A DNA stretch of 49,791 nucleotides from Flavobacterium psychrophilum (GCA_945879625.1 CAMCVA010000015.1:1-49791), one strand, 5' to 3'. Counted from the stretch's first letter, positions 25,221 through 34,962 are shown. The notes: generated from the letters alone by a model not told the origin. A program made the numbers and translations.

Positions 25221-25292
25221 CATAATATTTAGTAGGTTAAGTTTATGGTAGATTTGGGGCAAAAAGGGTGAAAGAAATTTCACCTTTTTTAT
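25221..25292 (+). ncRNA. Candidate small RNA of about 70 bases
   Basis: The predicted transcript runs from the promoter at 25183-25215 to the hairpin GGTGAAA/TTTCACC with a T-run at 25267-25292. It contains one tiny frame, ATG at about 25244 reading MVDLGQKG, whose stop lies inside the hairpin. It lies between the convergent PurF-like and sodA genes, and I do not recognise a known RNA family. It could instead be a leader-peptide relic or the 3' region of the PurF-like mRNA. Confidence 0.35.
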
Positions 25293-25294
25293 TT
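25260..25294 (+). terminator. Terminator of the candidate small RNA / PurF-like gene
   Basis: GGTGAAA (25268-25274) pairs with TTTCACC, preceded by an A-run and followed by six T. Without the upstream promoter it would simply be the terminator of the PurF-like gene 130 bases before it. Confidence 0.8.
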
Positions 25295-25324
25295 TATCCA
25301 AGTATGGTTATTATCAATTCACAT

Positions 25325-25357
25325 AAAAAAAGGCGATCAAATTTTGATCGCCTTTTT
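25325..25357. terminator. Bidirectional terminator before sodA end
   Basis: AAAAAGGCGATCAAA pairs perfectly with TTTGATCGCCTTTTT. The A-run on one side and T-run on the other mean it can end transcription from both directions; its main use is probably the minus-strand sodA, whose stop codon is about 20 bases away. Confidence 0.9.
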
Positions 25358-25377
25358 CTAGTATTAGAATACCCTGT

Positions 25378-25986
25378 TTATTTTTCTAGGGCATACCTGC
25401 GGGCCACTTCGGTCCAATTGATCACATTAAAAAATGCTTCAATGTAATCGGGACGACGGTTTTGGTAGTTCAAATAGTAGGCGTGTTCCCAAACATCCAT
25501 TGCCAAGATAGGCGCTCCGCCACAACCCACTTCGGGCATTAATGGACAATCTTGGTTGGGCGTGCCGCACACTTCTAATTTTCCGCCTTTGTGCACACAC
25601 AACCAAGCCCAGCCTGAGCCAAATTGCGTAGTGCCTGCTTTAGAAAAACGGGCTTTAAATTCGTTAAAATCGCCAAAGCTTGCTTCAATGGCATCAAGCA
25701 AATCGCCAGTAGGCAATCCACCGCCGTTGGGCGACATGATGCTCCAAAACAAATTGTGGTTGTAAAAACCGCCTCCGTTGTTGCGCACGGCTGCATTTTT
25801 TTTATCCAAATTAATCAAGATATTCTCAATGGTTTTGCCTTCCATGTCGGTTCCGGCAATGGCAGCATTAAGATTGGTGGTATACGCATTATGGTGTTTG
25901 CTGTGGTGAATCTCCATGGTGCGCGCATCAATGTGCGGCTCAAGGGCATCATAGGCATACGGTAATTGAGGTAATTCAAAAGCCAT
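25378..25986 (-). CDS. sodA: Superoxide dismutase, Mn/Fe family, Mn-type signature
   Basis: Superoxide dismutase of 202 residues from the ATG at 25984-25986, [21 protein letters not shown] longer frame to 26031 (15 residues more) is rejected because TAATTTTG at 26019-26026 on the minus strand is a promoter element. Metal ligands are visible in [12 protein letters not shown] (His), [11 protein letters not shown] (His) and DVWEHAYYL (Asp and His). The glycine of GGGFYNH and the glutamine of TPNQDCPLM are the Mn-type combination; Fe-type enzymes carry Gln in the first position instead. It converts superoxide to oxygen and peroxide, probably in the cytoplasm since no signal peptide is present. 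It is convergent with the PurF-like gene and followed by a bidirectional terminator. Confidence 0.95.
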   Translation of the reverse strand: MAFELPQLPYAYDALEPHIDARTMEIHHSKHHNAYTTNLNAAIAGTDMEGKTIENILINLDKKNAAVRNNGGGFYNHNLFWSIMSPNGGGLPTGDLLDAIEASFGDFNEFKARFSKAGTTQFGSGWAWLCVHKGGKLEVCGTPNQDCPLMPEVGCGGAPILAMDVWEHAYYLNYQNRRPDYIEAFFNVINWTEVARRYALEK

Positions 25987-26018
25987 AACAATAAGATTTA
26001 GTGAGTAATAATTTTCAC

Positions 26019-26026
26019 CAAAATTA
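26019..26026 (-). promoter_or_regulatory. Promoter -7 element TAATTTTG for sodA
   Basis: On the minus strand TAATTTTG fits TAnnTTTG. The expected start of transcription lies near 26012, leaving about 26 bases of leader before the sodA ATG. No TTTG is seen at the -33 position. Confidence 0.5.
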
Positions 26027-26129
26027 ATCATTTAACTTTGGAAAAAGTATAGGTAAATTGGAATATTTCTAATAAATTAGTTCCCGTTTCAAGATTTTTT
26101 TTTGAAGCTATTTCCCGCTGTCCGTTGCA

Positions 26130-26186
26130 ATGTTTTGTGAGTCCGCCGCAGCGACCACAAAACGATTTCTCCCGAAATTTCGGGAC
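26130..26186. repeat. Two adjacent inverted repeats upstream of addA
   Basis: The first hairpin is GTTTTGTG-A-GTC pairing with GACCACAAAAC (about 26132-26162) around the loop CGCCGCAGC. The second is the perfect palindrome TCCCGAAATTTCGGGA at about 26171-26186. Neither is followed by a T-run. They lie in the spacer between sodA and addA and may be part of the addA leader or a small repeat element. Confidence 0.65.
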
Positions 26187-26236
26187 CATCGGGGCTAATG
26201 AAGCATTTACTACTACCTTATTATCTCAATCAAGGC

Positions 26237-29200
26237 ATGACAACTACCCAGCCCTCGCTCGCCAGTTTTTCTATTTACAACGCCTCTGCCGGATCGGGGA
26301 AAACCTATACCTTGGTAAAAGAGTACCTCAAAATTATACTCACATCAACCAAACCAGACGCCTACCGAAACATCTTGGCGATTACGTTTACCAACAAGGC
26401 TGTTCACGAAATGAAAAGTCGGGTAATCGAAAATTTATCCCAGTTTGCTAGCGATAACACCTCGCCCGGCGCACTCGAGCTCATGCAGCTCATCTCGCAC
26501 GAAACCAAATTACCCCTGCCCAAAATTCACGAAAAGGCCAAACAGATTATCAAACACCTCATACACAATTATGCAGCTTTTGATATTTCGACGATCGATA
26601 AATTTACCCACAAAGTTATTCGTGCTTTTGCCCACGATTTGGATTTGCCTGTCTCGTTTGAGGTTTCCTTAGACACCGAAAATTTGGTCATGGAGGCTGT
26701 CGATGCCCTAATTGCTCAAGCCGGCGATGATCCGGCGCTCACCAAGTTGCTCATCGATTTCACCATGGAGAAAACCGACGACGACAAAAGTTGGGACATT
26801 TCTAGAGAAATTTTAGAAACTGGTAAACTCCTGGTCAACGAAAACAACCGCGAAGAAATTGCGCTGCTCAAAGACTACAGCATCGATCAATTTGCGGCGC
26901 TCAAACTGCACCTCAAAAAGTTGTGTGCAACTATAGAATCCGAAAATCAAGAATTTGCCCAACAACTGTTGCAAAGCATAGAAGCCATGGGCATCAATTT
27001 ACGCTCCTTTTCGGGCGGCTATTTCCCCAAACACCTCCAATCTATTGCCGAGGGAAATTTCAATCCCAAAAATAAAACCTACCAGGAGGCCACCGACATC
27101 AAAATTTTGCAAGCGGCCACCGACAAAGACCAAATTGAGCAGGCCATCCCCACTTTTTTGGATGCCTTAAGTACTATTTACAGCCAATTTGAACGCCGTG
27201 ATTTTTACAAAGCCTTTATAAAAAATTGCACGCCTCTTTCCTTGGTCAACAAAGTGAGTCAAGAACTGCAGGCCCTGCAAGCCGAGCAGCACATTTTGTC
27301 TATTTCCGAATTTAACGCCTTAATTTATCGGGAAATTCAAAACCAACCTGCTCCCTTTATCTACGAACGACTGGGCGAACGCTACCGCCATTTCTTCATC
27401 GACGAATTTCAAGACACTTCCGAGATGCAATGGCAAAACCTGGTTCCGCTCATAGACAATGCCTTGTGCAGCGAAGACCTGAACGGCACCCGCGGTTCCT
27501 TGCTTTTGGTGGGCGATCCCAAACAATCCATCTACCGTTGGCGCGGCGGAAAAGCCGAACAATTTATCGCCTTGAGCAAACAGCAAAGTCCGTTTAATGC
27601 CCAAGCCACTGTTTTTTCACTCGACACCAATTACCGCAGTTATACCCAAATTATTGAATTTAATAACGGCTTATTTGGTTTTCTATCGGCCGAGTTTACC
27701 CATCCCGACTACAAAGAATTATACGAAAAATGGAGCCATCAGCTCAGCAATTCCAAACAAGGCGGCTACGTGTCCATTCATTTTTTACCCGAGCCCGAGC
27801 AAGCCGCACCCGACAGCGCCGAAGACACGCCCGACAAAACCAAACAACAAGTTGTAGCTACCTTCGAAACCATTCAGCGTGTTTTGGAACAAGGATTTGC
27901 CTACCAAGACATTGCCGTACTCACCCGCAAACGCGACCAGGGAGTAGCCGTGGCAAGCTACCTCACCGAAATGCAATTGCCGCTGTTGTCTTCGGAGACC
28001 TTGTTGCTTGATAATGCCCCGCAGGTGCAATGCTTGCTCACTAGCCTGCGGTACCTCAACAACCCAAACAACAAAGAAGCCAAGGCTTTATTTTTATTGT
28101 ATTTGGCGCAAAATTTGCCGCAACCGCAAGAAATCCACGATTTTATTGCGGCCGGCATGAGCTGTACCGTCGAAATTGAATTTGAAGCTTGGTTGGCCCA
28201 ACACAACCTGAATTTGTCATTTGCTTCTCTGCGAAAAAAATCGCTCTACGAAGCGGTCGAACTCTTGGTCGCCCAAGTGCTGCAACAAGAAAAAAGCAAT
28301 GCCTATGTACAGTATTTTCTGGACATTGTTCTGGAACGCGACCTGCGAAATCAGGCGGGCATCGTTGAATTTTTGTCGTTTTGGGATAAAAATGCGTCCA
28401 AGCTAAGCATTCCATCGCCCGAGGGCACCAATGCCATTCGCATACTCACCATTCACAAAGCCAAAGGGCTGGAGTTCCCCGTTGTCATTATGCCTTTTGC
28501 CGATGAGGATTATGCCCGAAAACCCAAAGACAAACTTTGGCTCGACGCAGACCAAGCGGTTTTTGGCATTCCCAAAATATTGGTAGACAATAACGCTGGG
28601 GTAGCCAATTTTGGCCCGGCAGCCAAGGCCGTCTTCGAGCAAAAAAAGGAAGAAGAATTACTAGACAACATCAATGTATTATATGTGGCACTTACGCGTG
28701 CCGAAGAGCAGTTGCACATTATTTCGCAGCACGTAAAACCCAAATCAGACGGCACGTTTCCCAATACCATGTCGGCTTTTTTTGCCAAGTACCTTACTCA
28801 TCTTAGTTTGTATAAAGAAGATACGGCTTTTTATGACTGGGGATCTCCCCAAAAATTATCCAAACCCAGTAAATCAAAAACTGAGCCTATTCCTGTAGAA
28901 TCGGTTGCACAGCCAATCCATTCTTCCAAAATCAAAATTGCCCAACGCGAAGCCCTCATGTGGAATTCGCCACAACAAGAAGCCATTGCCTACGGCAACG
29001 TGATCCATGAAATTGCGGCCACCATCTTTACCCAAAAAGACTTGCCATTGGCCTTGCAAAACGCGCTAGATTCCGGGCTAATTGCCGCACAGCAGTTGGC
29101 AGCTGTAACACAATCGCTCAGCCAGTTGGTTATGCATCCCGACTTGAGCGAGGTTTTTGCAGCAGGCAATAAAGTGTGGAACGAACAGGCCATTTTGCAG

Positions 29201-29407
29201 CCACAAGCTTCAGTGGTGAAGCCCGATCGCATTGTGCAACTCCCGTCGGGCGCGGTCATTTTACTCGATTACAAAACGGGTAGCCCCAAACCCCAACACC
29301 AACAGCAATTAGCCGAATACGAACACGTACTCATTGAGATGGGATTTGTCGTGGCAAAAAAACTCCTGGTCTATCTTGGCGAAACGCCCAATGTAATACA
29401 TTTGTAA
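26237..29407 (+). CDS. addA: AddA-like helicase-nuclease
   Basis: A UvrD/Rep-type superfamily 1 helicase of 1056 residues with a C-terminal PD-(D/E)XK nuclease; with the AddB-like partner it should process double-strand breaks for RecA. The start is ATG 26237 (MTTTQPSLASFSIYNASAG); a frame extension to 26198 is less likely. Helicase motifs in order: NASAGSGKTYTLV (Walker A, about 13-25), FFIDEFQDTSEMQW (near 388), LLVGDPKQSIYRWRGG (near 423), LDTNYRS, ILTIHKAKGLEFPVVI (near 737) and LYVALTRAEEQLHII (near 815). The nuclease has GNVIHEI (near 920), KPDRIV and LLDYKTG (near 1010). It is separated from the AddB-like gene by kbl and an OmpA-family gene and is 23 bases from kbl. RecB-type naming is an alternative. 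Confidence 0.9.
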   Translation: MTTTQPSLASFSIYNASAGSGKTYTLVKEYLKIILTSTKPDAYRNILAITFTNKAVHEMKSRVIENLSQFASDNTSPGALELMQLISHETKLPLPKIHEKAKQIIKHLIHNYAAFDISTIDKFTHKVIRAFAHDLDLPVSFEVSLDTENLVMEAVDALIAQAGDDPALTKLLIDFTMEKTDDDKSWDISREILETGKLLVNENNREEIALLKDYSIDQFAALKLHLKKLCATIESENQEFAQQLLQSIEAMGINLRSFSGGYFPKHLQSIAEGNFNPKNKTYQEATDIKILQAATDKDQIEQAIPTFLDALSTIYSQFERRDFYKAFIKNCTPLSLVNKVSQELQALQAEQHILSISEFNALIYREIQNQPAPFIYERLGERYRHFFIDEFQDTSEMQWQNLVPLIDNALCSEDLNGTRGSLLLVGDPKQSIYRWRGGKAEQFIALSKQQSPFNAQATVFSLDTNYRSYTQIIEFNNGLFGFLSAEFTHPDYKELYEKWSHQLSNSKQGGYVSIHFLPEPEQAAPDSAEDTPDKTKQQVVATFETIQRVLEQGFAYQDIAVLTRKRDQGVAVASYLTEMQLPLLSSETLLLDNAPQVQCLLTSLRYLNNPNNKEAKALFLLYLAQNLPQPQEIHDFIAAGMSCTVEIEFEAWLAQHNLNLSFASLRKKSLYEAVELLVAQVLQQEKSNAYVQYFLDIVLERDLRNQAGIVEFLSFWDKNASKLSIPSPEGTNAIRILTIHKAKGLEFPVVIMPFADEDYARKPKDKLWLDADQAVFGIPKILVDNNAGVANFGPAAKAVFEQKKEEELLDNINVLYVALTRAEEQLHIISQHVKPKSDGTFPNTMSAFFAKYLTHLSLYKEDTAFYDWGSPQKLSKPSKSKTEPIPVESVAQPIHSSKIKIAQREALMWNSPQQEAIAYGNVIHEIAATIFTQKDLPLALQNALDSGLIAAQQLAAVTQSLSQLVMHPDLSEVFAAGNKVWNEQAILQPQASVVKPDRIVQLPSGAVILLDYKTGSPKPQHQQQLAEYEHVLIEMGFVVAKKLLVYLGETPNVIHL

Positions 29408-29430
29408 ACGCATTTTAAAACCAAAAAAGC

Positions 29431-30624
29431 ATGTACGGAAAAATACAACAACACCTGCAAAACGAATTAGACACCATTGAAGCCAATGGAATATTCAAAA
29501 AAGAACGCATCATTACTTCGCCGCAAGGTGCCGAAATTACCATTTCAACTGGGGAAACCGTATTGAATTTTTGCGCCAACAATTACTTGGGATTGTCCTC
29601 ACATCCAGAAGTTGTTGAGGCCGCCAAAGACGCCTTAGATTCCCATGGATTTGGGATGTCATCGGTGCGATTCATTTGCGGAACCCAAGATATTCATAAA
29701 ACTTTAGAACAAAAAATCGCCCAATTTTATGGCACAGAAGACACCATTTTATACGCCGCTGCTTTTGATGCCAATGGAGGGGTGTTTGAACCTTTGTTGG
29801 GCGAGCAAGACGCCATTATTTCGGACAGTTTAAATCACGCGTCGATTATTGACGGGGTGCGTTTGTGTAAAGCCGCGCGTTACCGCTACGAAAACAGCGA
29901 TATGGCTGATTTAGAAGTACAGCTCCAAAAAGCCAACGAAGCCGGAGTTCGATTTAAATTAATTGTCACCGACGGCGTATTCTCTATGGATGGGGTAGTG
30001 GCTCCCTTAGATCAAATTTGTGATTTGGCCGATCAATACGACGCCATGGTTATGGTAGACGAATGCCATGCCGCAGGCTTTATTGGCGCGACAGGCAAGG
30101 GTACGATGGAGGCCAAAAATGTAATGGATCGCATAGACATCATAACTGGAACACTTGGGAAAGCGTTGGGTGGCGCGATGGGTGGATACACCACAGGAAA
30201 AAAAGAAATCATTGAGTTGCTGCGTCAACGTTCGCGTCCGTATTTGTTTTCGAATTCTTTGGCGCCTGCTATTGTGGGGGCTTCTATCAAGGTTTTTGAG
30301 TTGCTCGAAAAAGACACGTCGCTGCGCGATCAACTGGAATGGAACACCAACTATTTTAAGGCCGGTATGAAAAAAGCGGGCTTTGATATTGTAGAAGGCG
30401 ACTCGGCAATAGTGCCCGTAATGCTCTATGACGCCAAGCTTTCGCAGACTATGGCCAACGAATTATTGCAAAATGGCATCTACGTAATTGGCTTCTTTTT
30501 CCCGGTAGTTCCAAAAGACAAAGCACGTATTCGGGTGCAATTGTCGGCAGCACATACTCAAGCACATTTAGATAAAGCCATAGAAGCCTTTATAAAAGTT
30601 GGTAAACAGCTGAATGTTATTTAA
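29431..30624 (+). CDS. kbl: Glycine C-acetyltransferase (2-amino-3-ketobutyrate CoA ligase)
   Basis: PLP enzyme of the alpha-oxoamine synthase family, 397 residues, usual length. It converts 2-amino-3-ketobutyrate and CoA to glycine and acetyl-CoA during threonine breakdown. Visible features: [20 protein letters not shown] near the N-terminus, [29 protein letters not shown] and the PLP lysine K244 in [18 protein letters not shown]. Serine palmitoyltransferase and 8-amino-7-oxononanoate synthase are close relatives, but the [14 protein letters not shown] and TLGKALGGA pattern favours Kbl. No threonine dehydrogenase is in the window. It follows addA by 23 bases, probably in one transcript, and precedes the ompA-like gene with its own promoter. 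Confidence 0.93.
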   Translation: MYGKIQQHLQNELDTIEANGIFKKERIITSPQGAEITISTGETVLNFCANNYLGLSSHPEVVEAAKDALDSHGFGMSSVRFICGTQDIHKTLEQKIAQFYGTEDTILYAAAFDANGGVFEPLLGEQDAIISDSLNHASIIDGVRLCKAARYRYENSDMADLEVQLQKANEAGVRFKLIVTDGVFSMDGVVAPLDQICDLADQYDAMVMVDECHAAGFIGATGKGTMEAKNVMDRIDIITGTLGKALGGAMGGYTTGKKEIIELLRQRSRPYLFSNSLAPAIVGASIKVFELLEKDTSLRDQLEWNTNYFKAGMKKAGFDIVEGDSAIVPVMLYDAKLSQTMANELLQNGIYVIGFFFPVVPKDKARIRVQLSAAHTQAHLDKAIEAFIKVGKQLNVI

Positions 30625-30665
30625 TTAGAATTAAAAATTAATTAAGGTATTTTTTTTAGCAATCG

Positions 30666-30697
30666 TTTTGATGGTATTGATTAACACCTTACTTTTG
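30666..30697 (+). promoter_or_regulatory. Promoter TTTTG-N19-TACTTTTG of the OmpA-family gene
   Basis: TTTTG at 30666-30670 and TACTTTTG at 30690-30697 are 19 bases apart and match the Bacteroidota consensus in both boxes. The start of transcription should be near 30703, giving a leader of about 30 bases before ATG 30735. It is one of the two best promoters in the window and fits a highly expressed outer-membrane protein. Confidence 0.75.
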
Positions 30698-30734
30698 ACC
30701 CGAAATTTATTGTAATTTAACAAAAATTTAAACT

Positions 30735-32135
30735 ATGAAACACCTAAACAAATTAGTTGCTGCTTTAGTTCTTCTTGTAGGACTTAACGTTCAAGCGCAA
30801 GACAGCAACAATCCATGGGCAATTTCCTTTGGAACCAATGCAGTTGACACTCGTGTAAGTGCAGCTTCTAAAATTCAAGACCAATTTTCACAGTATTTTA
30901 ATGTGCAAGACTATTGGAATGTTTTACCTTCTATTTCGTACATCACGGTGTCTAAAAATGTAGGCGGTAATTTTACTTTTGGCGTTACTGGATCGATCAA
31001 CAAAATTAAACGTTTTGTTGTGCCTCGCACCGTAGCTCCTGGACCTTATGAAGTAATAAATCCTGGCGATTTAAGCTACTATAGTGCTGACGGTACAATC
31101 AAATACAGCTTTATGGAGATGTTGGGTTGGAAAATTGTAGATCCTTCTGCTCACGTAGGTGGTGGGTACACTTCTTTTGGTGACGCTAGCTACGGAACCT
31201 TTAATGGAGGTTTTGGACTTACGCTTTGGTTTACTGAAATGGTAGGATTCTCTATTCAATCTACCTACAAAAATTCATTGGATAAAGCAGATCGTGTAAT
31301 CAATGCTGATGTGCCTTCGCACATGCAACACCTTATTGGTCTTACCTTCAAATTTGGCGGAAAAGACACGGATGGCGATGGTATCTATGACAAAGACGAT
31401 ACCTGTCCTGATGTGAAAGGATTAAAACAATTTAAAGGCTGTCCTGATACCGATGCTGATGGAATTGTTGATGCAAGTGATGCTTGTCCGGATGCAGCTG
31501 GTTTGGCTGAATTCCAAGGTTGTCCAGATATGGATGCCGATGGTGTTGCCGATAAAGACGATGCTTGTCCAGATGTTGTGGGATTAAAAACTTTAGGAGG
31601 TTGTCCAGATGCTGATGGCGATGGCGTAACAGATAAATCAGACAAATGCCCAACAGTAAAAGGACCAAAAGATAACGCAGGTTGTCCTTGGCCAGACACG
31701 GATGGCGATAGCGTATTAGACAAAGACGACAAATGTCCAGACGTAAAAGGAACTGCAGCCAACAATGGTTGTCCTGAAGTGACTGAAACAGCTATCAAAA
31801 GCTTGAACGAATATGCCAAAACCATTTTGTTTGAGTCAGGTAAAGCTTCTTTCCAAAAACAAACATTTGCCGTATTGCAATCAATCACTGCAATCTTAAA
31901 AGAATACCCAACAGCTAAATTTAGCATCGAAGGACATACAGACGATTCAGGTTCAGTAGGATTCAATCAAACTTTATCTGAAAACAGAGCTAGCGCTGTG
32001 AAAAACTATCTAATTGAAAACGGTATTGCTGCTGATCGTTTAACATCGGCAGGATATGGTAAATCAAGACCAATAGATAAAACCAAAGCTGGTAAAGCAA
32101 ACAACAGAAGAGTTGAGGTGAAATTAGCCAACTAA
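30735..32135 (+). CDS. OmpA-family outer-membrane protein with calcium-binding repeats
   Basis: A 466-residue protein. Signal peptide [20 protein letters not shown] with cleavage after QAQ. The N-terminal part (to about 205) is a beta barrel ending near [11 protein letters not shown]. Next is a linker of thrombospondin type 3-like repeats (about 210-345) with [20 protein letters not shown] units that bind calcium. The C-terminal OmpA domain (about 350-466) anchors to peptidoglycan: [31 protein letters not shown] and NNRRVEVKL at the end. It should connect the outer membrane to the cell wall. It has its own strong promoter (30666-30697) and terminator (32157-32190), so it forms a single-gene unit inserted between addA-kbl and addB. 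Confidence 0.93.
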   Translation: MKHLNKLVAALVLLVGLNVQAQDSNNPWAISFGTNAVDTRVSAASKIQDQFSQYFNVQDYWNVLPSISYITVSKNVGGNFTFGVTGSINKIKRFVVPRTVAPGPYEVINPGDLSYYSADGTIKYSFMEMLGWKIVDPSAHVGGGYTSFGDASYGTFNGGFGLTLWFTEMVGFSIQSTYKNSLDKADRVINADVPSHMQHLIGLTFKFGGKDTDGDGIYDKDDTCPDVKGLKQFKGCPDTDADGIVDASDACPDAAGLAEFQGCPDMDADGVADKDDACPDVVGLKTLGGCPDADGDGVTDKSDKCPTVKGPKDNAGCPWPDTDGDSVLDKDDKCPDVKGTAANNGCPEVTETAIKSLNEYAKTILFESGKASFQKQTFAVLQSITAILKEYPTAKFSIEGHTDDSGSVGFNQTLSENRASAVKNYLIENGIAADRLTSAGYGKSRPIDKTKAGKANNRRVEVKLAN

Positions 32136-32156
32136 ACACTTCTCAAAATACAAGTT

Positions 32157-32190
32157 AAAAACGCCTCGATTATCGGGGCGTTTTTTTTAT
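32157..32190 (+). terminator. Terminator after the OmpA-family gene
   Basis: ACGCCTCGA pairs with TCGGGGCGT (one T-G wobble) and is followed by a T-run of eight. It ends 10 bases before the AddB-like start codon, so the T-rich sequence also lies in the promoter region of that gene. Confidence 0.85.
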
Positions 32191-32199
32191 TTTTATACC

Positions 32200-34962
32200 A
32201 TGATGACAGCTACTTTCCTCGATCAACTCGCCCAGACACTTGCTCACGATTTTCAAAATGATTTTCAACAAACGGTAGTTGTACTGCCCAACAAGCGAGC
32301 CAAACTGTTTTTACTCGACGCCTTACAAAAACACCTTTCGGCTCCGGTATTTGCTCCACAGGTCATTAGCATCGAAGACTTTGTTCAAACCCTTTCCGGA
32401 TTGCAAACCGCTGATCCAATCACCCAATTGTTTGAGTTTTATGAGGTGTATTGCCAAATGAGCACGGCACCCCAGTCGTTTGAATTGTTTGCCAATTGGG
32501 CCAAAACCTTGTTGCAAGATTTTAATGAAATAGACCGCTATTTGTTAGACCCTATGCATGTGCTTTCCTACATCAAAGACATCGAAGACATTAAACGCTG
32601 GGGTGTGGAGGTTGCCGATAAAACCCAACTGCTAGAAAATTACGTCGATTTTTGGAAACGTTTGCCCGCCTATTACCAAGCGCTGTATCGACATTTATTA
32701 GCAAAAGGCCAGGGTTATCAAGGTATGATCTACCGGGAAGCTGTAACAAATACCGCCGCTTTTTGCGCAGCGAATACTCAAAAGACCTATGTTTTTGCCG
32801 GATTTAACGCCTTGAATGCGGCCGAGGAAAAAATTATACAAACGCTATTGAGTCAAGATCTCGCGAAGGTATATTGGGATGCCGACCGTACGTTCTTGGA
32901 TGATCCGCAACACGATGCGGGTATGTTTCTGCGTCGCTATAAAGCCACTTGGCCTTACTATAAAACCCATCTGTTTGAATGGATAGGCGATCATTTTGCC
33001 CAACCCAAAACCATTCGTTGCATTGGCACGCCCAAAACCATTGGTCAGGCTAAAATTGCAGGCACTATTTTGGAAACCCTAGTAGCCGAAAACCCCGAAA
33101 CTCCCTTAGAAAAAATTGCCGTGGTATTGGCCGAGGAACAGCTTTTGGTTCCTTTACTCTATGCTTTGCCCAACAATTTATCTTCCTTGAATATTACCAT
33201 GGGGTATTCGAGTAAAAACAATCCGGCGCAATTGCTGCTTGGGTTGTTGTTTAAAATGCACCTGCACGCCCAGTCAAGAAGCGGCAACTCCTATGTGTTT
33301 TACTACAAAGATGTCTTGGCGGTTCTTACCCATCCGCTTGTTGCTTCCTATGTGCAAGCCAGCGATTTGGTCTATACTATTCAATCCTATAATTACACCT
33401 TTATCAGTCACCAAAAACTGCAGGAGTTACACCCCCAAGCCACGCCGCTATTTACCTTGCTTTTTGCCAAATGGGAAGACACAGCCTTGCCGGTATTGGA
33501 GCGATTGGGACTTATTTTGTTGCACATCAAAGACAACTTAAGCACCCAAAAAGAAGACGAGAAATTGGCCCAAACTTTCTTGTACAGTTTATACAAAATA
33601 ATTAACCGACTGACGCAGTATTTTACTACCTACACAATTGCTCAAGAGTTGAGCACCTTGCATGCTGTGTACAAACAAATTATTGATTTGGCCGAAGTTT
33701 CATTTGAGGGCGAACCCCTACAAGGATTGCAAATCATGGGGGTATTAGAAAGCCGCGTGCTGGATTTTGACACTGTACTTGTGCTTTCGGTAAACGAAGG
33801 AAAATTCCCTGCCGGAAAATCAAACAATTCCTTTATTCCCTATGATGTGAAGCGGGAATTGGGCTTGCCTACTTTTAAAGAAAAAGACGCGATTTATACC
33901 TATCATTTTTACCATTTATTGCAACGGGCCAAACAGGCGTTTTTATTGTACAATACCGAGAGCGAAGGGCTCGATGCCGGAGAAATGAGTCGTTTCATTA
34001 CGCAAATGGAAGTAGAACGGCAAACTAACCATGTTTTTACCAAAGAAATTCACAACCCGCTTGTGCCCACTAGCCCAGTTGCACTGCAGGTGATTCCAAA
34101 ATCAGCAGCCGTACTGGATCGCTTGCAAGAAGTAGCCAAGTCTGGATTTTCTCCATCGGCATTTAGCAGTTATATGCGCAACCCGATTGCCTTTTATTTT
34201 CAAAAAATACTGCGCATTCGAGAAACTGAAGAAGTAGAAGAAACGGTCGCATTAAACACCTTGGGCACCATTATACACGAGAGTCTTTATGAATTGTACA
34301 CGCCGTTTGTAGGCAAATTTTTATCAGAACACGGGGTGAACGATTGTTTTTCGCAAATCGAAGCCGTAGTGACCAAGCAGTTTAAAGCAGTGTACAAAGA
34401 AGGCGAAATCAAAAAAGGCCGCAACCTCTTGGCTTTTGAAGTAGCCAAACGCAACGTCCATAATTTTTTAACCTACGAATTGGCCCAACTCAAAAAAGGC
34501 GATGCGGTACAAATTTTGGCCTTGGAAACCAAATTATCCCGCACACTAACGCATCCCAGTTTGCCCTATGCCGTGGTGCTGACCGGCAACGTAGATCGGG
34601 TAGAACAACGCAATGGCGTGGTGCGCATCATCGATTACAAAACCGGAAAAGTAGAAAAGAAAAGCTTGGTACTCAAAACCTGGAAAGGGCTCACGCAAGA
34701 TATTGCTAACGACAAAATTATCCAGGTGTTGGCCTATGCCTATATGTATTCGGCTACGTTTACCGAACCTCAATTGGAAGCGGGAATTATCTCATTCAAA
34801 AACCTAAAAGAAGGATTTATGCCGTTTACCATCAAAACAGAACAAGGCAGCACGGCCCAAATACAGCAAGCGCAGTTGGATGAATTTGTAGAACAAATCG
34901 TGTTGTTGTTGGTTGAGTTGTTTGATCCGGCTATTCCGTTTACAGAGAAAAAACCAGTTTAA
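32200..34962 (+). CDS. addB: AddB-like PD-(D/E)XK nuclease
   Basis: A 920-residue protein (ATG 32200; a second ATG follows directly) with the layout of AddB: an N-terminal inactivated helicase with VVVLPNKRAKLFLLDALQ near residue 25, where no Walker A lysine loop exists, GYSSKNNPAQLLLGLLF near 330 and VLVLSVNEGKFPAG near 525, then a C-terminal nuclease with SPSAFSSYMRNPIAFYFQ, GTIIHESLYELY (near 690), GNVDRVEQ (near 796) and IIDYKTGKVE (near 810). It should partner with addA in double-strand break resection. The cysteines of the AddB iron-sulfur staple are not seen: the usual Cys in the SPS...CP segment is Asn here. It ends convergently with the alpha/beta hydrolase; the two stop codons share the bases TTAA at 34959-34962. 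Confidence 0.85.
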   Translation: MMTATFLDQLAQTLAHDFQNDFQQTVVVLPNKRAKLFLLDALQKHLSAPVFAPQVISIEDFVQTLSGLQTADPITQLFEFYEVYCQMSTAPQSFELFANWAKTLLQDFNEIDRYLLDPMHVLSYIKDIEDIKRWGVEVADKTQLLENYVDFWKRLPAYYQALYRHLLAKGQGYQGMIYREAVTNTAAFCAANTQKTYVFAGFNALNAAEEKIIQTLLSQDLAKVYWDADRTFLDDPQHDAGMFLRRYKATWPYYKTHLFEWIGDHFAQPKTIRCIGTPKTIGQAKIAGTILETLVAENPETPLEKIAVVLAEEQLLVPLLYALPNNLSSLNITMGYSSKNNPAQLLLGLLFKMHLHAQSRSGNSYVFYYKDVLAVLTHPLVASYVQASDLVYTIQSYNYTFISHQKLQELHPQATPLFTLLFAKWEDTALPVLERLGLILLHIKDNLSTQKEDEKLAQTFLYSLYKIINRLTQYFTTYTIAQELSTLHAVYKQIIDLAEVSFEGEPLQGLQIMGVLESRVLDFDTVLVLSVNEGKFPAGKSNNSFIPYDVKRELGLPTFKEKDAIYTYHFYHLLQRAKQAFLLYNTESEGLDAGEMSRFITQMEVERQTNHVFTKEIHNPLVPTSPVALQVIPKSAAVLDRLQEVAKSGFSPSAFSSYMRNPIAFYFQKILRIRETEEVEETVALNTLGTIIHESLYELYTPFVGKFLSEHGVNDCFSQIEAVVTKQFKAVYKEGEIKKGRNLLAFEVAKRNVHNFLTYELAQLKKGDAVQILALETKLSRTLTHPSLPYAVVLTGNVDRVEQRNGVVRIIDYKTGKVEKKSLVLKTWKGLTQDIANDKIIQVLAYAYMYSATFTEPQLEAGIISFKNLKEGFMPFTIKTEQGSTAQIQQAQLDEFVEQIVLLLVELFDPAIPFTEKKPV

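Noticed and set aside
26125..26451. A 108-codon plus-strand frame at the addA start
   Set aside because: It runs across the hairpins and through the Walker A region of addA in another frame; the AddA frame has all the helicase motifs.
31385..31966. A 193-codon open frame on the minus strand inside the OmpA-family gene
   Set aside because: It is the antisense shadow of the repetitive calcium-binding and OmpA regions; its composition is only a reflection of the repeats, and the plus-strand protein is unmistakable.
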